A stretch of 64,000 bases of DNA from Streptomyces sp. NBC_00554 (lineage in GTDB: Bacteria; Actinomycetota; Actinomycetes; Streptomycetales; Streptomycetaceae). The stretch spans positions 6,696,001 through 6,760,000 of the forward strand of contig NZ_CP107799.1 of the NCBI RefSeq assembly GCF_041431135.1, written 5' to 3'. The notes under the pieces are model-generated. The model was not told where the DNA came from, did not search any database, and saw only the letters and a program-made list of their open reading frames with translations. This document shows, one piece after another, positions 26,018-35,507 of this stretch (position 1 is its first letter; every line of letters starts with the position of its first letter). Both the position numbers and the translations under genes were made by a program.

Positions 26018-26582
26018 GCATCTCCTTCAGCAGCTCCTCCATCTGCCGTACCTGGTGGCGCAGTTCGAACACGTCCTGCAGGCTGCTCGCGGCCATGTGC
26101 GTCTCGATCTTCTTCAGGCGGGCGGCAAGTTCGTCGAATTGTTCCTGTTCACGGGCGAGCAAACGTTCCAGTTGCTGGTTCTTTCGGTGCAGGTCGAGGA
26201 AGACGGTGACCTTGGCGCGCAGCACCCATGGGTCGAAGGGCTTCGTCAGGTAGTCGGCGGCTCCGGTCGCGTACCCGCGGAAGGCGTAGCCCGCGTCGGC
26301 GTCCGTGCCGGTCAGAAAGATGATGGGGACGTCCTTGGTCTGGTCGAGCCGCTTGATGTTCGCGGCGGTCTCGAAGCCGTCCATGCCGGGCATCCGGATG
26401 TCGAGAAGGACGACGGCGAATCGCTGCCGCAGCAGCGCCTTCATCGCCTCCTCGCCCGAACGCGCGCGCACCAGCGGCTCGTTGAGGGACCCCAGGACGG
26501 CCTCAAGGGCGATCAGATTGTCCTCCATGTCGTCCACGAGGAGGATGCTGGCGCGCTCGTCGGTCGTTTCCTCAGCGCTCAT
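25998..26582 (-). CDS. Response regulator with C-terminal coiled coil
   Basis: 194 residues. A receiver domain occupies residues ~10-130: acidic pair in LLVDDMEDN, phosphoacceptor Asp61 in VVLLDIRMPGMDG, conserved Thr in FLTGTD and Lys in YLTKPFD. No DNA-binding domain follows; instead a heptad-rich helix (QLERLLAREQEQFDELAARLKKIE..) suggests dimerisation or docking to a partner. It starts 12 bp after the stop of the poly-HAMP kinase on the same strand, so it is a likely phosphotransfer partner. Confidence 0.93.
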   Translation of the reverse strand: MSAEETTDERASILLVDDMEDNLIALEAVLGSLNEPLVRARSGEEAMKALLRQRFAVVLLDIRMPGMDGFETAANIKRLDQTKDVPIIFLTGTDADAGYAFRGYATGAADYLTKPFDPWVLRAKVTVFLDLHRKNQQLERLLAREQEQFDELAARLKKIETHMAASSLQDVFELRHQVRQMEELLKEMRRGRGL

Positions 26583-26594
26583 GATGACTGTGCC

Positions 26595-29500
26595 TCACTC
26601 AGTCGTCGGCGGGATCGCGGGCTCCCCTGATGTGCTCGGTCCCGGTACAACGGGTACAGCAGTCTCGGCGGCGGCAGCGTCGTTGGCCTGCCGCTCGGTG
26701 TCGTTCGCGCCCTCCGGGTTCTCCGGGTGTTCCGGGAGCTCGGAGTTCTTCGTGCCCTCCGGGTCGAGGAGTGCGCAGACGACGGTGAGCAGTTGGTCGA
26801 CGTCCACCGGCTTGGGTACGTAGTCGTTGGCGCCCTGCGCGATGGACTTCTCGCGGTCTCCCGGCATCGCCTTCGCGGTGAGCGCGACGATGGGCAGGCC
26901 TGTCCAGCGGGGCGTGCGGCGGATGGCGGCGATCGTCTCGTAGCCGTCCATTTCCGGCATCATGATGTCCATCAGGACGAGTTCGACGTCGGGGTTGCGC
27001 TCCAGCGTCTCTATGCCCTCGCGGCCGTTCTCCGCGTACAGGACGGGCATGCCGACGCGGCCCAGGACATGGGTGAGCGCGAAGACGTTGCGGATGTCGT
27101 CGTCCACGATCAGCACCCGTCGCCCCGGCAGGACCTGGCCCGCCCGGCCGGCCTTCCACGCCTCCAGCTTGGTGGGCGTGGGCCAGGTGTCGTCCGTGTC
27201 GTGGGCGGTGTACGGCTCGGTGGACAGCTCGGGTACGGGCAGGTCCTGGTCCTCGTGGGTGGGGCCGGTCGGCGCGTGCCCGGGGCTGATGACGGGGACG
27301 TACAGCGTGAAGGTGGACCCCTGGCCGGGCTTGCTCTCGGCGACGATCCGGCCGCCGAGCAGTCCGGAGATCTCGCGGCTGATGGACAGGCCGAGGCCGG
27401 TGCCGCCGTACTTGCGGTTGGTGGTGCCGTCGGCCTGCTGGAAGGCCTCGAAGATCACCGGGAGTTTCTCCGGGGCGATGCCGATGCCGGTGTCGGAGAC
27501 GGCGAAGGCGATGACGTCGTCGCTGTTCTCGCGGGTGAAAACGTGGTCCGGGTCCTTGAGGCGGTTGACGCGCAGCTCGACCCGGCCGGTCGCGGTGAAC
27601 TTGATCGCGTTGGAGAGCAGGTTGCGCAGGATCTGCTGGAGCCGCTGCTCGTCCGACCACATCTCGCGCGGTACGTCGTCGCCGACGGCCACCTCGAAGG
27701 CGAGCCCCCGGTCGAGGGTGAGCGGGCGGAAGGTCGCGTGGACGTAGTCGAGGAGCTTGATGAGGGGGAGCTTCTTGGGGCGTACGTCCATCCGGCCGGC
27801 CTCGATCTTCGAGAGGTCGAGGATGTCGTTGATGAGCTGGAGCAGGTCGGAGCCGGAACGGTGGATGGTGGTTGCGAACTGCACTTCCTGGTCGGAGAGA
27901 TGACCGTCCGGGTTGTCCGACAGCAGGCGGGCCAGGATCAGCAGTGAGTTGAGCGGCGTGCGGAGTTCGTGCGACATGTTCGCCAGGAACTCCGACTTGT
28001 ACTGGGAGCTGGTGGCCAGCAGCGCTGCCTTCTCCTCCAGTTCGGCGTTCGAGCGCTGCAACTCGGCCTGCTGCGACTGGAGTTCGTCCGAGCGGTCCTG
28101 GAGCTGGATCGCCAGGCGCTGGGACTCGCCGAGCAGGGACTCGGTGCGGGAGTTGGCGATGATGGTGTTGATCGCGACGCCGATGGTGTTCACGAACTGG
28201 TCGAAGAAGGCCAGGTGGACGTCGGAGAAGCGGGAGAACGAGGCGAGTTCGATGACGCCGAGGAGCTTGTCCTCGAAGAGGATCGGGATGATGACGACGC
28301 TCGCGGGGGAGGCCTCGCCCAGACCGCTGTTGATCTTGATGTAGTGCGGCGGGGCCTCCTCCACCAGGATCCGCTTCTTCTCGCGCGCCGCCTGCCGGAC
28401 CAGCCCGTGCACCGGCATGCCGCCCGTGTCGACGGTCGCGCCCTGCGCCGAGCCGTACCCGGCGATGAAGGCGAGCCCCTTGGCCGGGATGGCGGTCCGC
28501 AGGCTCTCGTCCTCGGGGTCTGCCAGATAGAAGGCGCCGTACTGCGCGTTCACCAGCGGGGTCAGCTCGCGCAGGATCAGGTCGGCGACCTCCATCAGAT
28601 CGCGGTGGCCCTGCATCAGCGCGGCGAGGCGGGCGAGGTTCGACTCCAGCCAGTCCTTCGCGCGGGTGGTCTCGCGGAGGTTGGCCACCATCAGGTTGAT
28701 GTTGTCCTTGAGCTCGGTGACCTCGCCCTGGGTCTCCACCGTGATGGAGCGGGACATGTCGCCCTGGGCCACCGCGGACGCCACCTCGGCGATCGCGCGG
28801 ACCTGGGTGGTCAGGTTGAGCGCCAGCTCGTTCACGTTCGTCGTCAAGCGCTTCCAGGTGCCGTACACACCCTCGACCCTCGCCTGGCCGCCGAGTTGGC
28901 CCTCGGAGCCGACCTCGCGGGCCACGCGGGTGACCTCGGACGAGAAGGAGGAGAGAGTGTCGACCATCGTGTTGATCGTGGTCTTCAGCTCCAGGATCTC
29001 GCCGCGCGCGTCCACGTCGATCTTCTTGGACAGGTCGCCCTGGGCCACGGCGGTCGCGACCTGCGCGATGTTCCGTACCTGTGAAGTCAGGTTGTCGGCC
29101 ATGTAGTTGACGTTGTCGGTCAGGTCGGCCCAGACGCCGGAGACGCCGAGCACCTGGGCGCGACCGCCCAGCCGGCCGTCCGTGCCGACCTCGCGGGCCA
29201 CACGTGTCACCTCGTCGGCGAAGGCGCGCAGCTGCTCCACCATCGTGTTGACGGTGTCCTTCAGCTCCAGGATCTCGCCGCGGGCGTCGACGGTGATCTT
29301 CTTGGAGAGGTCGCCGTTCGCGACGGCCGTCGTCACCTGGGCGATGTTGCGGACCTGCGAAGTCAGGTTCAGCGCCATGAAGTTGACGTTGTCGGTGAGG
29401 TCCTTCCAGACCCCCGACACGCCTCGCACCTGCGCCTGGCCGCCGAGGTTGCCTTCGGTGCCGACCTCGCGGGCGACGCGCGTCACTTCGTCGGCGAAGG

Positions 29501-30803
29501 CGGAGAGCTGGTCGACCATCGTGTTGATCGTCGACTTCAGCTCCAGGATCTCGCCCTTCGCCTCGACGGTGATCTTCTTGCCGAGGTCGCCCTGAGCCAC
29601 CGCCGTGGACACCAGGGCGATGTTGCGGACCTGCGAAGTCAGGTTGTCCGCCATGAAGTTGACGTTGTCGGTGAGGTCCTTCCAGACCCCCGACACACCC
29701 CGCACCTGCGCGCGGCCGCCGAGGTTGCCTTCGGTGCCGACCTCGCGGGCGACGCGCGTCACTTCGTCGGCGAAGGCGGAGAGCTGGTCGACCATCGTGT
29801 TGATGGTCGACTTGAGCTCCAGGATCTCGCCCTGCGCGTCGACCGTGATCTTCTGGCTCAAGTCGCCGTTGGCCACGGCCGTGGTGACCTGGGCGATGTT
29901 GCGGACCTGGGAGGTCAGGTTCGAGGCCATGAAGTTGACGTTGTCGGTGAGGTCCTTCCAGACCCCCGACACACCCCGCACCTGGGCCCGGCCGCCCAAC
30001 TGCCCCTCGGTGCCGACCTCGCGGGCCACGCGGGTGACCTCGTCGGCGAAGGCGGAGAGCTGGTCGACCATGGTGTTCACGGTGAGCTTCAGTTCGAGCA
30101 GCTCGCCGGTCGCCTCGACGGTCACCGTGCGGGTCAGGTCACCGCGGGCCACCGCCGTGGTCACCAGGGCGATGTCCCGGACCTGGGCGGTCAGCCGGGA
30201 CGCCATGGTGTTGACCGCCTCGGTCACGTCCCGCCAACTTCCGGACAGACCCGTCACCTTGGCGCGGCCGCCGAGCCGTCCCTCGGTGCCGACCTCGCGC
30301 GCGACCCGGGTCACCTCTCCGGTGAACAGGGAGAGCTGGTCCACCATCTTGTTGACGGCACGCCCCAACCGGCGCAAATCACCCCGGAGTTGACGGTTGC
30401 CGTCGTGCAGGTCGACCCGTTGGGTCAGATCGCCGCCGGCCACCGCGTCGAGGACGCGGGTCGCGTTCGCGGCGGGCGCGACCAGGGCGTCAAGGAGCTG
30501 GTTCACGTCGTTGACCCGGGTCGTCCAGCTGCCCTGGCCCGGGCTCGCCGAGAGGCGCTCGTCGAGGCGGCCGTGCCGCACCAGGTCCCGGCGGACGCGC
30601 TGCACCTCGGAGTTGAAGTGCGAGCTGCGGTCCATGATCTGGTTGAACATCGTGCTGAGATCCGCCACCAGACCGTGTCCGGTTTCCGGCACTTTGCTGA
30701 AGTCACCGTCCCGTGCGGCGGTCATCGCGGCGAACAGAGGGCGCAGATCCGATGCCCGAATCTGTCCGTCTTCGAGCACACGCATACCACTGTTCTCACT
30801 CAT
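26595..30803 (-). CDS. Poly-HAMP hybrid sensor histidine kinase
   Basis: 1402 residues from the ATG at 30803. No transmembrane segment is seen, so it is probably cytosolic. Residues 60-703 are seven consecutive ~92-residue units, each a HAMP domain with linker (TMVDQLSAFADEVTRVAREVG...GVSGVWKDLTDNVN). A GAF domain follows (~730-870), then a coiled coil, HisKA with His945 in MSHELRTPLN, HATPase_c (N box NLLSNAIKF, G boxes DTGIGI and GGTGLGL), and a receiver with Asp1279 in LMDIMMPEMDG. The layout recalls fungal group III Nik1 kinases. It is in an operon with the response regulator below and divergent from a PP2C phosphatase. Confidence 0.93.
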   Translation of the reverse strand: MSENSGMRVLEDGQIRASDLRPLFAAMTAARDGDFSKVPETGHGLVADLSTMFNQIMDRSSHFNSEVQRVRRDLVRHGRLDERLSASPGQGSWTTRVNDVNQLLDALVAPAANATRVLDAVAGGDLTQRVDLHDGNRQLRGDLRRLGRAVNKMVDQLSLFTGEVTRVAREVGTEGRLGGRAKVTGLSGSWRDVTEAVNTMASRLTAQVRDIALVTTAVARGDLTRTVTVEATGELLELKLTVNTMVDQLSAFADEVTRVAREVGTEGQLGGRAQVRGVSGVWKDLTDNVNFMASNLTSQVRNIAQVTTAVANGDLSQKITVDAQGEILELKSTINTMVDQLSAFADEVTRVAREVGTEGNLGGRAQVRGVSGVWKDLTDNVNFMADNLTSQVRNIALVSTAVAQGDLGKKITVEAKGEILELKSTINTMVDQLSAFADEVTRVAREVGTEGNLGGQAQVRGVSGVWKDLTDNVNFMALNLTSQVRNIAQVTTAVANGDLSKKITVDARGEILELKDTVNTMVEQLRAFADEVTRVAREVGTDGRLGGRAQVLGVSGVWADLTDNVNYMADNLTSQVRNIAQVATAVAQGDLSKKIDVDARGEILELKTTINTMVDTLSSFSSEVTRVAREVGSEGQLGGQARVEGVYGTWKRLTTNVNELALNLTTQVRAIAEVASAVAQGDMSRSITVETQGEVTELKDNINLMVANLRETTRAKDWLESNLARLAALMQGHRDLMEVADLILRELTPLVNAQYGAFYLADPEDESLRTAIPAKGLAFIAGYGSAQGATVDTGGMPVHGLVRQAAREKKRILVEEAPPHYIKINSGLGEASPASVVIIPILFEDKLLGVIELASFSRFSDVHLAFFDQFVNTIGVAINTIIANSRTESLLGESQRLAIQLQDRSDELQSQQAELQRSNAELEEKAALLATSSQYKSEFLANMSHELRTPLNSLLILARLLSDNPDGHLSDQEVQFATTIHRSGSDLLQLINDILDLSKIEAGRMDVRPKKLPLIKLLDYVHATFRPLTLDRGLAFEVAVGDDVPREMWSDEQRLQQILRNLLSNAIKFTATGRVELRVNRLKDPDHVFTRENSDDVIAFAVSDTGIGIAPEKLPVIFEAFQQADGTTNRKYGGTGLGLSISREISGLLGGRIVAESKPGQGSTFTLYVPVISPGHAPTGPTHEDQDLPVPELSTEPYTAHDTDDTWPTPTKLEAWKAGRAGQVLPGRRVLIVDDDIRNVFALTHVLGRVGMPVLYAENGREGIETLERNPDVELVLMDIMMPEMDGYETIAAIRRTPRWTGLPIVALTAKAMPGDREKSIAQGANDYVPKPVDVDQLLTVVCALLDPEGTKNSELPEHPENPEGANDTERQANDAAAAETAVPVVPGPSTSGEPAIPPTTE
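28695..30626 (-). repeat. Seven 276-bp direct repeats encoding HAMP units
   Basis: Units begin at 30626, 30350, 30074, 29798, 29522, 29246 and 28970 on the minus strand, each exactly 276 bp. The middle four (30074-28971) are close to identical over long tracts, suggesting recent amplification or gene conversion; the outer units have diverged more. Confidence 0.92.
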
Positions 30804-30906
30804 GGCGGCCCACTTCGGTAACTCGGCGCTTATGGGCACAGCCAGTCTGTCACTGTGTCCGCATCGGCTGAGGCCTATTCGTCCGAACTGCTCAGGGAGC
30901 CGCACC

Positions 30907-33048
30907 GTGGGGGCCATTCCGACGCAACGGGAGTCCGAGGCGCGTGCCCTTGATGCGCCCGCGCACCACCGCGCCGGCCAGGACACCGTCACCCGCACCT
31001 CGCTGCCGGGCACGCCACTCGCTCCAGGAGCCGCCCGCGACTTTGTTCGCGCCGCCCTCGCCGAATGGGCCGAACTCGCTCCGCACGGCGCCGAGATGAT
31101 GGACGACAGGCTCACCGATGACGCCCTCGTGGTCGTCAGCGAACTCGTCACCAACGCCGTTGTGCACGCGGGCACCGACGTCCAGCTCGTGTGCCGCATG
31201 GAGGGCGAGGGGAGCAGGGTGAGCAGGGAGGACACCGATGGCATGGGGAGTTCCGGCAGCGCCGAAGGCACCGACGGCGGCTCGCCGGGCTCGCTGGTCA
31301 TCGAGGTGTCCGACCACCACCCCTCACGCGCGGTACGCGACGACAACTGCGAACAGCCGTACGGCACACCGGAGTACGGGCGTGGCCTGCGGCTCGTCTC
31401 CGCGCTCTCCGACGCCTGGGGGATCACCTACCGCACCGGCGTCAAGACCGTCTGGGCGCGGCTGCCCCTCGCCGGAGGCGGCCTCGGCGTGGGCAGGGAG
31501 GGGATCCCGGGCGTCGGGGGGATCGTGGAAGTCGACGAGAGGATGGAGGCGTACGCCGGTGAACAGGCTCTGGAACGCGGGCTGCGGGTCGCCGAGATAC
31601 TCGCCCGCGAGCCGAGGCGCAGAGCCCAGCAGGACCACGACTGGCTCAACCGCGGAGCCCTCTCCTTCCTCGCCGAGGCCTCCGACCTGCTCGCCGGGCA
31701 GCTCGACGAGGATCTCGTCGCCGCGCTCGCCGGACAGCTGATCGTGCCGCGCCTCGCCGACTGGTGCGCGGTGTGGCTGGAGGACGAGGCCACCGACCGG
31801 GCCGGCGGCCTCGGCATCGCCCTGGGCCCACGCCTCGCCCGCGTCTGGCACGGCAGCGAGAACCGCATCGAGGACCTGCGCCGCGCCCTGGAGAAGGACC
31901 CGCCCCGGCTCCCCGACTCCGTACGCTCCCGGGCCGTACCGGTGCCTTGGCCCGGGGAGGCGCTGGCTTCGGGCGGGGGCGACGGGACGGGCCCGGTGGG
32001 CGAGATCCTGGACGGGCATGGGGCTGATGCGGCAGGTGACGTGCATGAAGCTGGTGAGTCGGCTGGGCCGACCGGGCCCGGAGTGAGCGGGGCGGCGCTC
32101 GCGTATCGGCTGATCGCGGGCGGGCGGCCGCTGGGCACGCTCGTCATCGGGCGGGCCGGGGCGACCGGTTTCCCCGACGAGATCACGGGGCTCGTCGAGG
32201 ACCTCAGCCGCCGTATCGCCCTCGCCATCGGAGCGGCCCGCCAGTACGCGCGCCAGGCCACCATCAGCCGGGTCCTCCAGCGCGGCCTGCTGCCCGGCGC
32301 GGTCGCCGAGATCCCCGGGGTACGCAGCGCCCTCGTCTACGAGCCGCTCGACAAGGGCGGACCCAGCGGCGACTTCTACGACCTGTTTCCGGCCGGCGAC
32401 GGGCGCTGGTCCTTCCTCGTCGGCGATGTCCAGGGCAAGGGGCCCGAGGCCGCCGTAGTGATCGGCCTGGCCAGGCCCTGGCTGCGGCTGCTGGCCCGTG
32501 AGGGGTACGAGGTCGCCGACGTCCTCGACCGCCTCAACAGGCTCCTCCTCGACGACGCGACGGAGGCGGCGGACGCGGCGGCCCGCGCGCTCGTGGCGGC
32601 GGGCGGACCCGGGCTCGCCGCGGACCCCGGACCGCAGACGCGCTTCCTGTCCATGCTGTACGGCGAACTGGTGCCCTTCGACGGCGGAGTGCGCTGCACC
32701 CTGGCCTCCGCCGGGCATCCGCTGCCGCTGCTCCTCGGCCCGGACGGCGACGTGCGCGAGGTGGCCCGGCCGGGGACCCTCCTCGGCGTCTTCGAGGACG
32801 CGACGTACGCCTCCGAGACCTTCGAGCTGTACCCCGGCGACACCCTGCTGTGCGTCACGGACGGTGTCACCGAGCGCCGCAGCGGCTCCCGTCAGTTCGA
32901 CGACGACGACGGTCTCGCCGTGGCCCTGGCCGACTGCACCGGCCTGAGCGCCGAACTGATCGCCGAACGGATCCGCAGGCTCGTCCACGAGTTCGGTGCC
33001 AAGCCGCCGGAGGACGACATGGCGCTGCTGGTGCTGCAGGCGGAATAG
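30907..33048 (+). CDS. ATPase-GAF-PP2C (SpoIIE-type) phosphatase signalling protein
   Basis: 713 residues from the GTG at 30907, which has GGGAG 7 nt upstream; 30832 is the other candidate. Parts in order: an RsbW-like HATPase_c domain (residues ~30-190, N box SELVTNAVVHAG, G region GRGLRLVSALSDAWG), a GAF-like domain (~250-460), and a PP2C SpoIIE domain (~480-713) with GDFYDLFPAGDGRW, LVGDVQGKG and EDDMALLVLQ, carrying the metal-binding aspartates. Such proteins control anti-anti-sigma factors by phosphorylation and dephosphorylation. It is divergent from the poly-HAMP kinase gene, 103 bp away, so shared signalling is likely. Confidence 0.9.
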   Translation: MGAIPTQRESEARALDAPAHHRAGQDTVTRTSLPGTPLAPGAARDFVRAALAEWAELAPHGAEMMDDRLTDDALVVVSELVTNAVVHAGTDVQLVCRMEGEGSRVSREDTDGMGSSGSAEGTDGGSPGSLVIEVSDHHPSRAVRDDNCEQPYGTPEYGRGLRLVSALSDAWGITYRTGVKTVWARLPLAGGGLGVGREGIPGVGGIVEVDERMEAYAGEQALERGLRVAEILAREPRRRAQQDHDWLNRGALSFLAEASDLLAGQLDEDLVAALAGQLIVPRLADWCAVWLEDEATDRAGGLGIALGPRLARVWHGSENRIEDLRRALEKDPPRLPDSVRSRAVPVPWPGEALASGGGDGTGPVGEILDGHGADAAGDVHEAGESAGPTGPGVSGAALAYRLIAGGRPLGTLVIGRAGATGFPDEITGLVEDLSRRIALAIGAARQYARQATISRVLQRGLLPGAVAEIPGVRSALVYEPLDKGGPSGDFYDLFPAGDGRWSFLVGDVQGKGPEAAVVIGLARPWLRLLAREGYEVADVLDRLNRLLLDDATEAADAAARALVAAGGPGLAADPGPQTRFLSMLYGELVPFDGGVRCTLASAGHPLPLLLGPDGDVREVARPGTLLGVFEDATYASETFELYPGDTLLCVTDGVTERRSGSRQFDDDDGLAVALADCTGLSAELIAERIRRLVHEFGAKPPEDDMALLVLQAE

Positions 33049-33101
33049 GCACGGCCGCAGCTCGTACGAGGTTCGGGCGGGCGTACGGGACAATGGAAGG
33101 C

Positions 33102-34334
33102 ATGCCTTCCGCACTTCCCGACGGTGAGCCCGTCCCCGACGACGGGGCGCTGCCCGCGCACGCCCTGGCCGGGGCCGCCGACCGCCCCCTCGGGTTCTAT
33201 CTCCATGTGCCGTACTGCGCGACCCGCTGCGGCTACTGCGACTTCAATACCTACACGGCGACCGAGCTGCGGGGCACCGGAGGCGTGCTCGCCTCCCGCG
33301 ACAACTACGCGGAGACACTGATCGACGAGGTCCGCCTCGCCCGCAAGGTGCTCGGCGACGACCCGCGTCCCGTCCGTACGGTGTTCGTCGGCGGCGGTAC
33401 GCCCACGCTCCTGCCCGCCGCCGATCTCGTACGGATGCTCGCCTCGATCCGTGACGAGTTCGGGCTCGCCGACGACGCGGAGATCACCACCGAGGCGAAC
33501 CCGGAGTCCGTGGACCCCGGGTACCTCGCGACCCTGCGGGCCGGGGGCTTCAACCGGATCTCCTTCGGCATGCAGAGCGCCCGGCAGCACGTGCTGAAGG
33601 TGCTCGACCGCACGCACACGCCCGGGCGGCCCGAGGCCTGTGTCGCCGAGGCCCGCGCGGCGGGCTTCGAGCATGTGAACCTCGACCTCATCTACGGCAC
33701 GCCTGGGGAGTCCGACCACGACTGGCGGGCCTCGCTGGACGCGGCGCTCGGGGCCGGGCCCGATCACATCTCCGCGTACGCGCTCATCGTCGAGGAGGGC
33801 ACTCAGCTCGCGCGGCGGATCCGGCGTGGGGAGGTGCCGATGACGGACGACGACGTCCACGCGGACCGGTATCTCATCGCCGACGAGGTGCTCTCCGGGG
33901 CGGGCTTCGACTGGTACGAGGTGTCCAACTGGGCCACCTCCGATGCCGGGCGGTGCCTCCACAACGAGCTGTACTGGCGTGGTGCCGACTGGTGGGGTGC
34001 CGGGCCCGGGGCCCACAGTCATGTGGGCGGGGTGCGCTGGTGGAACGTGAAGCATCCGGGGGCGTATGCCGGGGCGCTGGCGGCGGGGAAGTCGCCCGGG
34101 GCGGGGCGTGAGCTGCTCTCCGGGGAGGATCGGCGGGTGGAGCGGATTCTGCTTGAGCTGCGGTTGCGGGAGGGGTGTCCGTTGTCGCTGCTCCGCCCTG
34201 ATGGGCTCTCCGCCTCGCGGCGGGCGCTGTCCGAGGGGCTTCTGGAGATCGGGCCGTACGACGACGGTCGTGCCGTTCTCACGTTGCGGGGGCGGTTGCT
34301 GGCGGATGCGGTGGTGCGGGACCTGGTGGACTGA
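33102..34334 (+). CDS. hemW: Radical SAM haem chaperone HemW
   Basis: 410 residues from the ATG at 33102 (33093 also possible). The radical SAM CxxxCxxC is YCATRCGYCDF near residues 33-43; the F after CD rather than a fourth Cys marks HemW instead of oxygen-independent coproporphyrinogen oxidase. VFVGGGTPTLL and NRISFGMQSARQHVLKVLDR are also family segments. HemW binds haem and passes it to respiratory proteins. The 3' end is followed at once by the composite intergenic element. Confidence 0.94.
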   Translation: MPSALPDGEPVPDDGALPAHALAGAADRPLGFYLHVPYCATRCGYCDFNTYTATELRGTGGVLASRDNYAETLIDEVRLARKVLGDDPRPVRTVFVGGGTPTLLPAADLVRMLASIRDEFGLADDAEITTEANPESVDPGYLATLRAGGFNRISFGMQSARQHVLKVLDRTHTPGRPEACVAEARAAGFEHVNLDLIYGTPGESDHDWRASLDAALGAGPDHISAYALIVEEGTQLARRIRRGEVPMTDDDVHADRYLIADEVLSGAGFDWYEVSNWATSDAGRCLHNELYWRGADWWGAGPGAHSHVGGVRWWNVKHPGAYAGALAAGKSPGAGRELLSGEDRRVERILLELRLREGCPLSLLRPDGLSASRRALSEGLLEIGPYDDGRAVLTLRGRLLADAVVRDLVD

Positions 34335-34655
34335 GGGGCTTTTTTCGCCCCCTCCGCCCCTACCTGTCCCTTGTTCCTGGGGCTCCGCCCCAGACCCCGC
34401 TCCTCAAACGCCGGAGGGGCTGAATCTTTCCCCGGCCGGAGCTGAAATCTTTCAGTTCCGGCCAGAGAACCTTTCAACCCCGACCGGCAGATCTTTCGCC
34501 CCCGCGGCAGATCTTTCAGTCCCGGCCGGGGGAGATCTTTCAGCCCGTCCGGCGTTTGAGGACGAGCGCGTCAGCGCGATGCGGGGGTCTGGGGGCGGCA
34601 GCCCCCAGGAACGGGACGGGAAGGGGCGGAGGGGGCGAGAAAACACCCCTGTCGC
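34335..34655. repeat. Composite intergenic element: two inverted copies between hemW and the DUF3097 gene
   Basis: No gene here. Copy B (34340-34424, + orientation, after the hemW stop) and copy B' (34538-34643, inverted, after the stop of the minus-strand DUF3097 gene) make a large imperfect palindrome. Each has the TTTTCGCCCCCTCCGCCCC head, the GGGGCTCCGCCCC-type hairpin and the CCTCAAACGCCGGAsGGGCTGAA tail. The gap holds repeated AGATCTTTCAG-like units (34438-34537). Confidence 0.85.
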
Positions 34656-35462
34656 TCACTCCGGTGCCGTCACGAAGTCGATCAGTTCCTCCACCCTGCC
34701 CAGGAGTTCTGGCTCCAGGTCCTTGTAGGAGTGGACGCGGGACAGGATGTGCTGCCAGGCCGCGCCGGTGTTTTCGGGCCAGCCCAGGGCGCGGCAGACG
34801 CCTGTTTTCCAGTCCTGGCCGTGGGGGACCCGGGGCCAGGCGGCGATGCCGACGGAGGACGGTTTCACGGCCTCCCAGATGTCGATGTACGGGTGGCCGA
34901 CCACCAGGGCGTGGTCGCTGGTGACCGCGTCCGCGATGCGGGACTCCTTCGTGCCGGGGACCAGGTGGTCGACGAGGACGCCGAGGCGGGCGTCCGGCCC
35001 CGGGGCGAAGTCCGCGACGATCGCGGGCAGGTCGTCGATGCCCTCCAGGTACTCGACGACGACGCCCTCGATGCGCAGGTCGTCGCCCCAGACGCGTTCG
35101 ACGAGCTCGGCGTCGTGCCGCCCCTCCACGTAGATCCGCCCGGCCCGTGCCACCCGCGCCCGCGCACCCGGCACCGCGACCGACCCGGAGGCGGTGCGGG
35201 CGGGACGTACGGGAGCCGCGCCCGAGGGGCGGACCAGGGTCACCACCTTGCCCTCGAGGAGGAAGCCGCGCGGCTCCAGCGGGAACACCCGGTGCTTGCC
35301 GAAGCGGTCCTCAAGCGTCACCGTGCCCGCCTCGCAACGGATCACCGCGCCGCAGAAACCGGTGCCGGGCTCCTCGACCACCAGACCGGGGTCCGCCGGG
35401 ACCTCGGGTACGGGCTTGGGCTTCTTCCACGGCGGAGTCAGGTCCGGCTGGTACTGGCGCAT
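34656..35462 (-). CDS. DUF3097 family protein
   Basis: 268 residues. It matches the actinobacterial DUF3097 family by feel: RQYQPDLTPPWKKPKPVPEV start, AGRIYVEGRHDAELVERVWGDDLR in the middle and a C-terminal HILSRVHSYKDLEPELLGRVEELIDFV. The VEGRHDAELV segment followed by VVVEYLEGIDDLP and a later VGHPYIDIW resembles a TOPRIM-like fold (Glu, then DxD-type acids), which would suggest nucleic acid processing, but that is inference. It is convergent with hemW, with the composite element between them. Confidence 0.82.
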   Translation of the reverse strand: MRQYQPDLTPPWKKPKPVPEVPADPGLVVEEPGTGFCGAVIRCEAGTVTLEDRFGKHRVFPLEPRGFLLEGKVVTLVRPSGAAPVRPARTASGSVAVPGARARVARAGRIYVEGRHDAELVERVWGDDLRIEGVVVEYLEGIDDLPAIVADFAPGPDARLGVLVDHLVPGTKESRIADAVTSDHALVVGHPYIDIWEAVKPSSVGIAAWPRVPHGQDWKTGVCRALGWPENTGAAWQHILSRVHSYKDLEPELLGRVEELIDFVTAPE

Positions 35463-35507
35463 TCGGATGACGATAGGAGAAGCCGGGCCCCCGTGTCGTA
35501 CGGCCTC

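Noticed and set aside
28695..30626. Regular 276-bp repeats as a non-coding satellite
   Set aside because: They are fully in frame and translate to HAMP domains.
31324..33114. 596-codon minus-strand frame opposite the PP2C gene
   Set aside because: Shadow frame; the plus strand has three complete signalling domains.
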